DNA from: Luzula sylvatica | Lineage: Eukaryota; Streptophyta; Magnoliopsida; Poales; Juncaceae | Assembly (NCBI GenBank): GCA_946800325.1 | Contig: OX326959.1 | Coordinates: 49,916,784 to 49,980,783 of the forward strand | DNA length: 64,000 bases | Reading direction: 5' to 3' | Shown: in pieces, positions 35,159 through 47,629 of the stretch | Layout: each line of letters begins with the position of its first letter | Position numbering within the stretch: the first letter of the stretch is position 1 | Program-made: the position numbers and the translations under genes | The notes under the pieces: generated by a model | Told to the model about the DNA's origin: nothing | Seen by the model: the letters and a program-made list of their open reading frames with translations, nothing else | The model's database searches: none

Positions 35159-37348
35159 TGTTGGGGCGGCGGCAACGATCCGGCACTGCCCCGTGAATAA
35201 AATAATTAAATTACCCGTACAAACAGACCGTAATAACTATGTGAATTCAACCGAATAATCTTAATCAAAACCGTACCTTAACCGTATGCGGAAGCGTACG
35301 GAATCCGTCCGAATTGGTGTCGTGCCATCACCGTTGTTGCGTTCATGAAGCCTTAGTTGCAAGAAATAGATTCCAAGTACTTTATGATGTCCAATTTAGA
35401 GTCATTTTGATTTTCTCTAATGGATCTCTCTCTCTAATCTTAATGGGGCAGAATAAAGAATGGAACATCATCATCATCATCATATGTACTTGGGACCAAA
35501 TTGCTTATATAGCCGCAAGACATATTTTCACAAAAAGACATGTCTTTTGGGCTTCCTAATGTAGATCTTCTAATTCAGCCCATCATATAAAATTTGTAGC
35601 CGTATTTCCCCCCGCAAACAAGGCAGCTTTAAAGAACCATATTTCCAATAAATGTGAGAACCGAATTAATGTTAAAAAAATAACTATAATCAAGCATTGT
35701 ATTGCTCACCAAAATAACCGAATAATAATAATAAATTTATTTAAAGGTTATCCCCATCATCAAGATATCCCTTTTCCGTTAATATTTTGACTTTGGCCAA
35801 TCATATTAACTTCTTATTGATATCCTGGCGTAGTAATCGAGAATTGATAATAAATTAACTTGTCAACAAATTAACCTTCCTTTGGGCCGATTAAATAAGT
35901 CACACGTAAAATCAAATAATTATCACACACTTATTACCACAGATGCATATGAAATTATATTAAATATTGCCTTCCTTTAGGCCGATCAATATTTAAATAA
36001 TATCAAACACATATCTTTTTACATTTTAAAATATAATTAATTTCAACAAGAGATGTCACTTTGGCGACATGTTGTTGATCTTAATTAATTTTAAAACACA
36101 TACCTTAAACCTTTTAATTAAATTTAAAATTACAACTTAATATGGACAATTTCTTAACTTTAATATCCATCATTTTCAAATTTCGGATTTTAATATTTTG
36201 AATTTTAATATACCGAATTTTGAAAGTCCGGATTTTAATATTCAGCTTTTAAAATCCCGAAATTCTAAATCCAGAACTGAAAATCCCGAAATTCTAAATT
36301 CAGAACTGAAAATCCAAATACTAGATTTAATTTCCTAGATTTTAAATAGCTTACAAAACTTGAAAACTAAATCCCAGTTTCCTTTTCCTGAATTACGGAT
36401 TTGAAATACCTTGAGAAAACCAGAATAGCAAATCCTAAATTTATTTCCAGGTTTTTATTTTCTAAATTTTCATAAAATCCAAACTTTAAAATCCAGTATT
36501 TCATATCCTGATTTTATATTTAGAATTTATAATTTCGGATTTTTACAAACTTAAAAAAAACAGAATTTCAAATCCAAGTTTTCAATTAACATAAAACCAG
36601 GAATTAAATTCTCTTCCCTTCCAAACATCACGACCAGAACAGAAACTCTTCGAGAGGACTTTTCATGGCATGAAAAAATCATGCGTCTCTTCACGATGTT
36701 AAGGGCAATTTTGTCTCCGGCCTCCGTTGACGAAACGGAGACCACAGACCTGTCCGGAATTGCCCACTGAGTATAGAGAGATAGTACAAATTTTCTATAA
36801 CTTTTTCTTTCTCTCTAATTTCGCGACCCGTTTGTGACCCGTTTTGATAAAAAACGAAATTATCCAAAATTAACAGAAATTGGACGAGAAAAATCATTTT
36901 AAACCCTATATACTTCGTTTCTCTTCCATTTAAACTTTGATTCGACATAGTTTCGCTCTGATACCAATTGTTGGGGCGGCGGCAACGATCCGGCACCGTC
37001 CCGTGAATTAAAATAAATTGAATAAATTTGCCCACTGAGTATAGAGAGATAGTACAAATTTTCTATAACCTTTTCTTTCTCTCTAATTTCGCGACCCTTT
37101 TCCAACAATTTGCGTTCACGAAGCCTTAGTTGCAAGAAATGAATTCCAAGTACTTTATGATGTCCAATTTAGAATAATTTTGATTTTCTCTAATGGATAT
37201 CTTTTTCTAATCTTAATGGGACAGAATAAAGAATGAAAGATTATCATCATCATCATCATATGTACTTGGGATCAAATTGCTTATATAGCCCACAAGGACA
37301 TGCCTTCATAGAAATCGCTAATGTGGATTTTTCTAATTCAGCCCATCA
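35159..37348 (-). mobile_element. Non-autonomous LTR retroelement, rearranged
   Basis: Two similar terminal repeats read on the minus strand, at 36969-37348 (5' LTR) and 35159-35585 (3' LTR). Both end ...GCCGCCGCCCCAACA and share the segment around TTGCAAGAAAT...ATTCCAAGTACTTTATGATG and CATCATCATATGTACTTGGGA. Beside the 5' LTR is GGTATCAGAGC (36955-36966), the primer-binding site for initiator tRNA-Met. The ~1.4 kb interior is AT-rich without gag or pol. The two LTRs differ in the middle: the 5' LTR carries CCCACTGAGTATAGAGAGATA..., which also occurs in the internal region at about 36758-36835. LTR outer borders are approximate and no target duplication was found. Confidence 0.65.
36955..36966 (-). 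other. LTR element primer-binding site (tRNA-iMet)
   Basis: Minus-strand TGGTATCAGAGC, complementary to the 3' end of plant initiator tRNA-Met, two bases inside the CA end of the 5' LTR at 36969. It fixes the transcription direction of this element as minus. Confidence 0.8.
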
Positions 37349-37619
37349 TAGAAAATAGAATCACCACCACAATATTCTACACATCAAAGACCCACAACTT
37401 AATTGGCACATTTAAATCACTATATTATAAACATATAAATGACAATATTACAACACATAATATTTTACATATAAGTCCAATGTTGGAATAATGTTCCAAC
37501 AATTACAAGTAGAATTTCATTTCTTCATGAGTGTGGAGACTCCTATTGAAGGAAATACATTTTCAGGATCAACCGTAAAAGTGTACACAAGGATAAACGA
37601 ATGTAGGCGTACATTCGTG

Positions 37620-39600
37620 GTCATATCTTTCAGTAGTAAAATCCAATTTGAAAGGTTCAAATTGGGTTAGATAGATAATAAGATTATTTACAACCTTCAT
37701 GTAGAAATATATTTCATATGAACGAAGTATGAGTGTCGTTTCTATGAAATACCGAAATGGTGCAACAGTATGACATACAGTTAGTAAAACAGTCATAACT
37801 TTTGTATACGAACTCCAATTGGGCCAGACCAAATTGGGTCGTGTAGATAATAAGATTATATACAACTTTCGTGTTGGTTGATTTTCTGTCAGAGAAATTT
37901 ACCAATTTCGTATGGACAGAATACTGGACAGATTCATGCAACTTTCTGTGTGAAAGAGTGTATATTGGATATACATGTCTTTTGTCCAATCATAATCATA
38001 TGTGATATAAATAGGATGTTTCTCTCTCTCTCTCTGGTCAATCCAGATGAAAATTAATTCAGAATATTCGGAATATTCCAGAAATATTGAGAGACATCTT
38101 TCTATTGAGTGAAATTGTGTAAAGAGAGAGAACCGAGAAAAACAGTTTTTTCGGAGAAGAGAATCAATCAATCGAGGAAGTTCGCCAGTGCTTCGTTTAG
38201 CCAGTTGTACCCGTGACCGACGTTTTACGAGTCAAGGTGGATACAAGTAGACGAGCGAATCGAGTAACGGGCTGTGGAAGCATGCGGGCATGGAACGCAC
38301 GAAGACAACCCGAGACGTGTCAAGACGGTGGAAGACGTGCGGTATGGGACGTACGGACTAGTCACCAACGTGACACCGAAGGAAGAGAAGGATGCGAGCG
38401 ATCAACCCGTCGTGCGTGATCAATTTCACGCTGGTAATCGTCTATCCTACTTTGCATCGTACCCTCGAAGTCATGGCGTGATCTTAGATTTAGGGAACCT
38501 GACCGGGCCTTCATATCCGCTGCGCGGGTCCGGGGTCGGGTGAATTCCCATCAGTGGTATCAGAGCGATCGCCATCGATTCGAGGGTCGAATCATAGTCG
38601 TATATTCGATATACGCACGGGTTTAAAAGTTCGTACCCGTTTGCATGATGATAGATATAGAGATTCCAATTTCGTTAAAAATCACAAGTAGAATTCACTA
38701 GAGATCAATCAAAAGTTGATTGAGAGTATCTAGGAATTATCGTGAAAAAGTTTCATGATTTATCGTTTTAGAAACGAGCGAAAACGGAAGAAACGGCAAA
38801 ATCTGCAGAAAATTAGAATACGAAACAGTGAGTAAAACTAAGATAATATTTAGTGGAAAACTCCAAATTGATTGGATAAAATTGGCGTAGTTAGATAATG
38901 AGATTATCTATGACTTTTATACATAAAGTTTTTTCATTTGGACGAATTATCAGTGTCGTTTTTATGGAATATCGAAAGGGTGCGACTGTTTGACATACAG
39001 AGACTAAAACGTCCGTATATATCGCATCGAAACTCCAATTGAGTCCAATCCAATTGGGTTAGTTAGATAATAAGATTATCTAGAACTTTAGTTCACGTTG
39101 AAAGTCGGTTGGAACAATTTAATATTTTCGTTTCGACAGAATACTGAAAATGTGTCTGTAGTTTTCTGGTTGAAAAGGTGTCTATTGGATATACTTACCT
39201 TTTCGTTTGTCCGTATTTTACTAAAACTGGTATAACTTTCAGTAGAAAACTCCGATTTGAATGGTTCAATTTGGGTTAGTTAGATAATGAGATTATCTAG
39301 AACTTTCATGTTGTAATATATTTCATTTGAACGAAGTATCCGTGTCGTTCTAAAAATATACCGAAAGGATGCGACAGTTTGACATATAGTCAGTAAAACT
39401 GCCGTAACTTTCGGGTCCGAACTCCAATTGGGTTGGGCCAAATTGGGTTGGAAATATAATAAGATTATCTACAACTTTGGTATTAGTTGATGTTCTGTCA
39501 GAGGAATTTACCATTTTCGTTCTGACAGATTACTGAAAAGGGGTATGCAGTTTTCTGTTTGAAAAAGTGTATATGAGATATACATACCTTTTGGCCTATC
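37620..39600 (+). repeat. Three diverged ~370-bp direct repeats
   Basis: Copies at about 37620-37985, 38850-39210 and 39225-39600. Each contains, twice, the words AACTCCAATTGGG...GGTTAG and TAGATAATAAGATTATCTACAACTTT, then GAACGAAGTAT...GTGTCGTTT and TTTTCGTTCTGACAGA-ACTG, and ends GTGTATATTGGATATACAT-CCTTTT. One copy lies in the LTR and two in the internal region. They do not encode protein. Confidence 0.75.
38555..38566 (+). other. LTR element primer-binding site (tRNA-iMet)
   Basis: Plus-strand TGGTATCAGAGC directly after the presumed LTR end CCCATCA. It is complementary to the 3' end of initiator tRNA-Met and supports a plus-oriented retroelement. Confidence 0.8.
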
Positions 39601-40150
39601 TTTATCTCTAATCAATTAATTCAATCATACTAGCATATAGATTAGTACTTATTTAGAATAATTAGTCTTCCTAAATAAATCATATGCATTTAGAAATCTT
39701 GTGATAGTGATATAATATGATTATGTCACGAATTATTTAAACATGCATAGGCATGATCCCTCATAATATTTAAGTCATGGAAATGCCTTCCATGTCCACA
39801 ACCACCGAGTTCTGTATTACGTTTCACGTGGGTTCAGGCTAAAGTCGGGCACGTGATATTGTAACTATCGAAAGGGTGGCAAGCGTTAAATCAGGACTTG
39901 TGAGGCCGAGGCTAAAATCGACTCACTAGTACCTTATTTGAACGATACGTTGGATATGGTTGTGACTTAACCGTCCAGGCCAATCGGATTGGAGTTCGGG
40001 GCATAGATAGAATGCACACACGGAACTGGGATTATATATGATACGATCCATCACCGAAATTCTATAAAGGTTCAAGAGTCGTATTAGATACGATTGGATA
40101 TTCATCCTACCTAAATAACGGGATCCCACCCGATAGGCTAAAGTCGCATG

Positions 40151-40940
40151 AAATTTATCATTACTTTAATTTCAGGTTAATCAGTGCTTCTTTATAATTG
40201 AAATTGTTGTTATCCGGTTAATCAATGCTATTTTTTGAATGTATTGTTTATTTTTTCTTTTCTTTTTTTATACTGGTCGTCAAGGGAGACAAACAAAGGG
40301 TAAAATAATTTTTACTTGTTAAATTAATTTCATATTGAATTACTACTTTTTAGGGGTTAAGGTTGGAGGTGAAGTAGAGACTAGTTAATTAGGGTTTTCT
40401 ATTTGTAACTGATAAAGGGGTTCGTGAAGCGGAAAATGACAAATGTACCCTTCGCTGCTTCAATCGGGTTAGTTAATATTACTTCCTTAATACATGTTGT
40501 TATTTATTAATCGTTCTATTCGGTTAATCGCATTGTATATTTTATAGTTACATGTCAATGGAAAGAAATACCGGCGAAGACGAGATAAGGGAGTGGTGCC
40601 ATGATCTTCCCAAGGTGCCTTGTATATTTGGTTAATCGCCTTGGCTAAATACTAATTCACAAAACATAATCCCTACTAGAATAAATTCACCCGCGCATTC
40701 AAGCTCTTCACGACACCTAGCTTTGCCTAACATGAATTACGAATACAACAATAATTTATTTATTAATTACAATTAATCTTCTACATGGATTAGAAATAAT
40801 ACGATATTGTCTCTATCCGAATTTGACCGCTTCCAACAACACTGAAATTCTGGCAACCGAGGGAACGAAGTCACCGTTGCATTAAAACTGTACAACATAC
40901 AAGGCGATTAACACATACCCTCTCGCAATGTTCCAAACAG
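40151..40940. other. Possible remainder of LTR element interior
   Basis: No gene supported. A 27-codon open stretch at about 40555-40637 (ATGTCAATGGAAAGAAATACC...) could be a gag start remnant but is too short to assign. Confidence 0.3.
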
Positions 40941-41432
40941 ACAATTAAGAAGAACATAGTTTCCAAATAATAACTGAGAATTTGAGGAAAAAAAAATGAA
41001 AATTGAAAAAAGTAATGGAAAATATTTCTTCTATTTTCCAACGGTAATAAAATAATTTTAGTTTTTTTAAGACAACAATTCTAATATCTCACATATACAA
41101 ATTTCCAACCGTAAAAAATTCTAACAAAATCTTAATCCTATATAATCTTAATTATAATGTTAAAAATCTTTTTCAACATTAACAAAATAATTTTTGCTTT
41201 TTTAAGACAACAATTCTAATATCTCACGTATACAAATTTCCAACGGTCAAAAATTTTAAAAAAATCTTAATCCAACGGTAATATCTTAATTATAACGTTA
41301 ACAAAAAAAATTTCAACATTAACAATTTTCGTGTTAAAATTTAAAGAAGATGAACTCGGTTCACAATTTAATAGATGAAAATAATATGTCTTTTCTATCT
41401 GGTGTATATAAATCACAATATATACACCGAGT
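40941..41432 (+). repeat. Left arm of ~490-bp inverted repeat pair
   Basis: Begins ACAATTAAGAAGAACATAGTTT and ends TATATACACCGAGT. Its reverse complement is present at 55053-55539 with high similarity along the whole length, including TAATAACTGAGAATTTGAGG, CTAATATCTCACATATACAAATTTCC and CGGTTCACAATTTAATA. Each arm itself contains a degenerate internal direct repeat of about 120 bp (AAGACAACAATTCTAATATCTCAC... twice). Confidence 0.85.
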
Positions 41433-43440
41433 CTTCTTACTGATTTAGTTTCTAACTGAACTTCACCACGACCCGAGTCTTCTTACTGAAAATAGATCCA
41501 ACTTTATGCAAATAGAATAGTTCCGTACCAGTCACACACCACCCATGTTCCGAAAATATTTAACATATACAATTTGAAGCAGATTGAAATGTTTGTTTAA
41601 TTGCAAATTAGTCTCTCAATTACTACAAAAAATACAAACAAGTCTGTACTGCGCTAAAGTGCCCCTGTAATGTTGTGCAAAATGCCCCTGTAATATTGTT
41701 TAATCGCAAACTATCCCCTCAATTACTGTAAAACTACATACGAATCACTACATTACTAAATATTTACAAAACAGCCCCTCTAACCTAACTGATTATTCAA
41801 ACCCATTAGCCCTTATTTTTTAGCTGTGAGAAGAAATTAATTGATTCTTACATAGAGACAAAATTGAATTTAATAGACGAGATAGGAACGGCCAATCGAC
41901 GAGGCTTGGTCTCGTACAACCGAAAATGAAATTCCACAAAAATAATCTGGAACAAAATATAATAAAAAACTGGATCAAAACTTGAACAAAATGTAATAAA
42001 ACAATTGAATCCATAACCATCAAATTAAATCTTAAAATTTCTCCAAACAATTTCTAAACCATTTAATTGAACTTAATTACAAAATAAAATCCCAAATGAC
42101 TGGGGCATAAATGACTCCATCAAAATCTTGCCAAATATTTAAACATATTTATTTATCTTATCATTATCAAATTGAATTGGAACAAAAGAATTAGTTGAAT
42201 ACATATAATTTTTTTTTTATCAAAAACAGATTAATAAGTACATATTAACTTACTAATTGAGTACATATAAACAACATCAAATCCAAATATAAGAGAACAT
42301 AACATAAACTAATCCTAATCTCATTCTTAACGGTAACAAAATCAAATCTAAATTTAAATCTAACGTTAATATTTCTTCATATTATAAAAAATACACTTGG
42401 TTCACGGTTTAATGAATACAAAGAAATTACCATTCTGATACGGTGTAAATATTAAACTTGTACACCGAGTCTGGGGACGTTGTTAACTATTCCAACACGT
42501 CTCTATAGGTGATTGATAAATAAGCCCTCAGGCCTCACCAGTCACCCCTCTCTTCTTCTCTGTGATCCCCAAATATTGAAATATTCCTTCTTCCTTGTCT
42601 CTCCTCTCCTCTCCTCTCCCTTCTCCTTTGTCTATTCTCTCTCACAAAGCAATTGCAATGGAGAAACTTCCTCTGTTTTTCGTCGATTGTGGTTCTTGTC
42701 TCTTCTCTCCCTTCTTTTTGGCAGTCGAGAAGAACGTTCTCCTTTCCTTGTGGACTCACCGCTCGAAACTACAATTTTCATGGTTGTTTAATGGACGCAC
42801 ACGAGGATGTAAGTGAATCTCGTCCACATTTTATTTTTATTCTCTTTGATCTTAGTTCTTCGTTTTGTTTATTGACGAATCAAGTCAGTAATTCTTTCTC
42901 TTGGTCGTTTTTGTTCTTGTTTCTTTGGTTTTTCGTTTTATGGTTAAATCTTTTGGTAGATCTATCTAAGCCACACGCAAAAACAGTTCTTGTCAATTTT
43001 GCATTGAATAGTTTCCATTCTGATTTTCTGTTTGAATTTCCTAAATCCCTGTATGACAGTATGAGTACTTAGATCTGCCATCTTGCTTTGTTTCGTTAAA
43101 ACCCCTCAATAAAGAGTTTTATGGACTTTCAGCCTTTGAATCATTATAAGCATCTCTGTTTGTGATTAATTTTGTAGTTTGAAAGGTTTTGCGAGCACTA
43201 ATTTTGGAACACGTTTTATTGATTTTGTAGTCCTAAAAATTGTTTTTTTGTGCTTTCAGGCTTGAAATCAAGATTTCAAGAAATTGTTGCTTGTGCGCTT
43301 TCAGGCTTGAACTCAAGTTCTTAGATTTCCCATCATGACTTCATGCAATTTTTTTGGTGTTGTGGAGATGAAAGCTTGACCGGCCAGGTATTAAATTTGA
43401 AATTAACTAATTTATTTTGTAAGTATTCAATCTAACTTAT
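41433..43440. other. Gene-free DNA inside the inverted-repeat pair, left side
   Basis: No gene I can defend. After the degenerate repeat there is a CT-rich leader-like region and a 52-codon open stretch at 42658-42816 starting MEKLPLFFVD, with no recognisable family. Sequence at 41600-41760 repeats words such as TGCCCCTGTAAT and CAATTACT. Confidence 0.4.
42290..42471 (+). repeat. Degenerate third copy of the inverted-repeat inner end
   Basis: Shares with the 40.94-41.43 kb arm the words CTTGGTTCACGGTTTAATGAATA and ACGGTGTAAATATTAAACTTGTACACCGAGTC, in the same orientation. A CT-rich leader-like stretch (42540-42660) follows it. Confidence 0.5.
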
Positions 43441-43559
43441 TTTCACTCAGTTTGCACAAATGGAAAAATTGGACAGTCAAATCGATTTACCAAGACACAA
43501 AACTGCGACATCTCAAGACAAGAAATTTCGAAGTGTGAGAAAGAACCAACTGGTGTATA

Positions 43560-43765
43560 TGTTGCGACATCTCTGTTTATGTCTTTGTATATGTGCATCT
43601 CTGTATGTGTTTGTTTGTGTGGTCTATCTGTGTATGTGTATTTATTTTTGTGTTTGTGTGGGGTTTTGTGTGTGTGTATTGTATGCGTGTGTGTGTGTAT
43701 TGTGTGGGTATTGTATGTGTGTATTGTGTGGGTGGTGTGTGTGTGTGTGTGGTGTGTGTGTGGGG
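43560..43765. repeat. TG-rich microsatellite
   Basis: Irregular (TG)n-rich tract (TGTGTATTGTGTGGG-type words) immediately before the GC-rich minisatellite. Open frames through it are a by-product of the simple repeat. Confidence 0.85.
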
Positions 43766-43769
43766 GTTG

Positions 43770-44560
43770 GGCCCATGCGGGGCCTGCCCAGGAGAGGGGG
43801 GTCGGGCCCACATAAGGCCTGGCCCGGGAGAGGGGGTCGGGCCCACGCGGGGCCTGGCCCGGGAGAGGGGGTCGGGCCCACGCGGGGCCTGGCCCGGGAG
43901 AGGGGGTCGGGCCCACGCGGGGCCTGGCCCGGGGGAGGGGGTCGGGCCCACGCGGGGCCTTGCCCGGGGGAGGGGGTCGGGCCCACGCGGGGCCTGGCCC
44001 GGAGGGGGAGGGGGTCGGGCCCACGCGGGGCCTGGCCCGGGGGAGGGGGTCGGGCCCACGCGGGGCCTGGCCCGGGGGAGGGGGTCGGGCCCACGCGGGG
44101 CCTGGCCCGGGGGAGGGGGTCGGGCCCACGCGGGGCCTGGCCCGGGGGAGGGGGTCGGGCCCACGCGGGGCCTGGCCCGGGGGAGGGGGTCGGGCCCACG
44201 CGGGGCCTGGCCCGGAGGGGGAGGGGGTCGGGCCCACGCGGGGCCTGGCCCGGAGGGGGAGGGGGTCGGGCCCACGCGGGGCCTGGCCCGGAGGGGGAGG
44301 GGGTCGGGCCCACGCGGGGCCTGGCCCGGAGGGGGAGGGGGTCGGGCCCACGCGGGGCCTGGCCCGGGGCCGGGGGAGGGGGGTCGTCGGGCCTACGGGG
44401 CCTGGCCCGGGGCCGGGGGAGGGGGGTCGTCGGGCCTATGCGGGGCCTGGCCCGGGGCCGGGGGAGGGGGGTCGTCGGGCCTACGCGGGCTGGGCCCTGG
44501 GAGGGGGGGGTCGGGCCCACGCCGGACCCGGGGGGGGGGGGGGGGGGTCGGGCCTCGGGT
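43770..44560. repeat. GC-rich 35-bp minisatellite, ~19 units
   Basis: Tandem units of 35 bp built on GTCGGGCCCACGCGGGGCC then TGGCCCGGGGGAGGGG. Some units are lengthened by GGAGG or GGCCGGG insertions toward the right, and the array ends in a poly-G run. It is roughly 80% GC against an AT-rich background and dense in CpG. The G-run-rich strand could form G-quadruplexes. All six frames stay open across much of it because the unit lacks stops, and the predicted Pro/Gly/Arg repeats are not credible proteins. Confidence 0.92.
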
Positions 44561-46220
44561 GGTCAATATTTACAAGTTTTTTTTTGGGCCGAACTTTTTT
44601 GGGCTAAAATTTTCAGATTTTTACAAATAAATAAATTATATTGGTTCGATATTGTCCAAAAATCTGATTTGTCTTTTTGTAACTGAAAAATTTGTATTTT
44701 TGTAACTGCTAACATTTTGTTCACGGGGAGTGGAGACGTTAAGGTTCGTTAAAACTTTATATGATGTAATTATAAAACTTTATATGATTTGTGATTAAAT
44801 TACATGCTATATTTTAACATTTTAACTGTATCAAACATGATATACTAGTTTGATTTGTTACAAAGTAGCTGATAAACAAACAAATGTATTATTACAAACC
44901 CCTGCAAAAAAAACATACATATAAAATATTTACTCTGTTGAGATTTAGAATGGCATATCATATATTAGGTCAATGAACCTTCATTTGAAAGATTTGAGTG
45001 TTTGATGCAAATATAGGAGATTCAAAGTAACAAACTCTGAGACTATTCCGATAATTTATTGCATGAGAATTGATAAAAAAAGAAAGGACTAAAATGTGTT
45101 GTTGTGTCAGAATTAAATCTGCTGGACCAAATTGCAAAAGTGCAAAATTAGGGTTATCTGCAACTGAAATCATTGTATTGCTAAGGGGAAAAAAAGGTAA
45201 GAAAGTGGTGCAATGGAGGATTTATGAAATGTAGGTTAAAAGTAATATTTATTTTGATCACATAAATTTATGTTTGTGATTTAATTTGAACCATTATTGA
45301 AGACCTTCACCAATTCTAAGCTGTTGTATCTGTTAATTTGATCATATAAAAAATTGCGATCAAGCCAATAAGTAAAACCATTTGTTAGTAATTCAAACAG
45401 ATATAATATACGTTATTTCCTTTTCCTTATTAAAGACCTAGATATAATCATAAAAACGTTGGCTATAACTTTTTTTTTTAATTGAAAGGGCTGGTTATAA
45501 CTTACAAAAACAAAATGAGTGCTATACCAAAAATTATTAAAATTAATGTTTTTTTAATTAATAGTATTATTAGGACATGATGATATTCAATGTATTTGTA
45601 TGTGAATGTGAGATATAAGTGTCTATTAGATAGAATAGAAGTATCTAGATAAACCAAGAGTTGTATTGAGAGGGTGAATGTGATCTATAAATGCAACCCA
45701 TCTCATATATTTTTAGAGAGAGAAAATATTCAGAATAATAGAGAGAAGAAAATTATCTCATCCTTATCTCGAAATATTATATTTATTATCTATTAAATAT
45801 TCTATCCATATATTATTTGAGTGTGCACCTTTTGGTTGTTTGTATATTTGTATCTTTCCATTCTCTCGTGTACACCCAAAGTGTGGATTGTATCATTTCA
45901 CCTAATTATATTCACCAGGAAACTCTCCACGTGATAGTATATTGTTCTTTGTTATTCATCCCCAAATCTTCTCCAACATAGAAATCAATAAACCCCAAAA
46001 TCCCAACAAAAATCACATGTTCATTTGCATCTTCTTGAACCTCGCAACTTTTATAATCCTCCCTTTCTCTCTGAAAAGAACGAAAATAATGAAAATAACA
46101 TCATCAATTCGTGGTGAATTCGGGAAAATATGGTGTGGTTCCTATCAATTTTTTTGTTGAAGAATACCAATGGTATCCGGTCTTGTATAAATAAACGAAA
46201 AGAAGTAGGTACAAATTTAT
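44561..46220. other. Gene-free DNA
   Basis: No gene recognised. Around 45575-45915 the sequence has LTR-like features (TATAAATG with downstream AGAGAGAGAAAAT leader-type sequence and a CA end), but no partner repeat or primer-binding site was found. Confidence 0.4.
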
Positions 46221-46910
46221 TTACATTTCCTTTGTTTCGTCTACCCTATCGTTATTGGACCTATCGCTTCGTTGGCCGTATGTTCGGGTGTTTAATTTAT
46301 TAATTTTTGTAAAAATTCTTGCGTTCCGCTCCTTCCATACTTGCCACGATACCGCCGCCCATAACACATCCCAATCTTTTCTTTTTTCTTTCGGGTATTT
46401 GTTTCTATTATTTATCCATGTTTCCGAGATTTCCGGTGAGGTTTGGAATGGGTGGATAATGTTCGTTTTGGTTTGTATCGTTTGCCAAACCCTTGTGATA
46501 TAGTTGCATTGCGATATTAGGTGGTTTGCTGTTTCGGGCATTGATACACATAGCATGCAATTTATTGCGTGTGGCCACCCTTTTTTGGCTAGGACATCTG
46601 CCGTGTTTAGCTTCCCCAATATGGCTAGCCATATGAACGTTCTTACTTTTGGCGGCACCTTTAATTTCCACAACCGGTTTGCCCATTCCATCTTTATTCC
46701 CGGGTCTCTTAGGAATACATATACTCCTAGTCCTTTGCATGAGAACAAGCCATCCTTAGACCATTTGAATCTTATTTCTTGCGTTGTTGGATGTTCCTCT
46801 ATACTCGCTCTATATATAGGTAATAGCCTCACTAGCTCGTTTAAGAAGTACGATCTTTTAGCTATTGGTGTTTCTTCCAAATTCTTCGTGTCATTCCTAT
46901 CATTACTCAC
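46221..46910 (-). pseudogene. LINE 3' fragment with RT zinc-binding (zf-RVT) domain
   Basis: A 229-codon open frame encodes the C-terminal part of a plant non-LTR retrotransposon polyprotein. WANRLWKLKVPPKVRTFIWL is followed by a zinc-binding pattern CMLC...H...C in the GWPHAINCMLCVSMPETANH region (about residues 128-150) and then a WxxWKERNARIF motif near 200, all typical of the zf-RVT region after the reverse transcriptase. The endonuclease and reverse transcriptase domains are absent and the frame begins mid-domain, so it is a 5'-truncated copy. It lies between the 490-bp inverted repeats. Confidence 0.8.
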
Positions 46911-47067
46911 AATATTTTGGCCACAACATGAGATGATCTTTTTTGAGGCCGAAACATCGTAAGAATTCAGATATCAGCATTTTTTTCTTCATTTTAACTA
47001 TAGTCATAATAAAGAATCTATGAAAGAATGAATGAATGAATCAAACAAGATGAGTGGGGAAATTACA

Positions 47068-47070
<3 letters not shown>

Positions 47071-47130
<60 letters not shown>
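47071..47130. repeat. (TA)30 microsatellite
   Basis: Perfect TA dinucleotide run of 60 bp. Confidence 0.97.
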
Positions 47131-47138
<8 letters not shown>

Positions 47139-47430
47139 CTTAAATATATTATTATATTATATTATATTTATGATAGGTATGACAAAATGAATTATTAATC
47201 ATGGGTATCTATATGATAAAGAAATGACTGGTTTAGTTTCATAATTAGAATGAATGTAAGCTAATGTCACAAATTTAATATTTATTTACTGCAAGAAAAA
47301 TCAATGGTTTTATTTATTTCATTCTTCTCAAGGATACTCCAAGAAACAATGAATGGCTGATAAAATAAAATAAAAACTAGATTAAATAATCCATGACAAT
47401 AGTATTTATTATATGCATGATATAGTAAAA

Positions 47431-47629
47431 AAACCATAGATTGATGACACATACATATAAAAAAATAAGTACAAATGAAATAAAATATGATACGATATTT
47501 CTAGTTTATGTGGCTATTTTTTATTTGATAAGAATGCAATGATTCTTTTGCCTCTTGAATGAGTATTGATGACCCATACTTTTTGGAATGATTTACATGT
47601 TGACTTCTTTTTGTTGATTGTCTACGAGT
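47431..47629 (+). repeat. ~200-bp direct repeat, copy 1
   Basis: From AAACCATAGATTGATGACACA to TTGTTGATTGTCTACGAGT. A near-identical copy in the same orientation lies at 51480-51752. In that copy an internal segment (TATGATACGAGATTTCTA...) is duplicated, making it longer. Confidence 0.85.

Larger units (their letters stand above)
37481..40150 (+). mobile_element. Non-autonomous LTR retroelement, 5' part
   Basis: A candidate 5' LTR spans 37481-38553, starting TGTTGGAATAATG and ending CCCATCA. It contains a TATA-like box TATAAATA (38006-38013) followed by a CT repeat, and is followed one base later by the primer-binding site TGGTATCAGAGC (38555-38566). Downstream internal sequence has no gag or pol frame and carries further copies of the LTR's ~370-bp repeat. 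No 3' LTR was found before 40.9 kb, so the element is truncated or the right end is unrecognised. The right boundary given is a guess. Confidence 0.6.

Noticed and set aside
43443..44686. Long open frames encoding Pro/Gly/Arg-rich proteins on both strands
   Set aside because: All frames stay open because the 35-bp GC-rich unit lacks stops; products are simple repeats with no domain.
45575..45915. Solo Copia-type LTR
   Set aside because: TATA-like and leader-like features present, but no second copy, primer-binding site or target duplication could be found.
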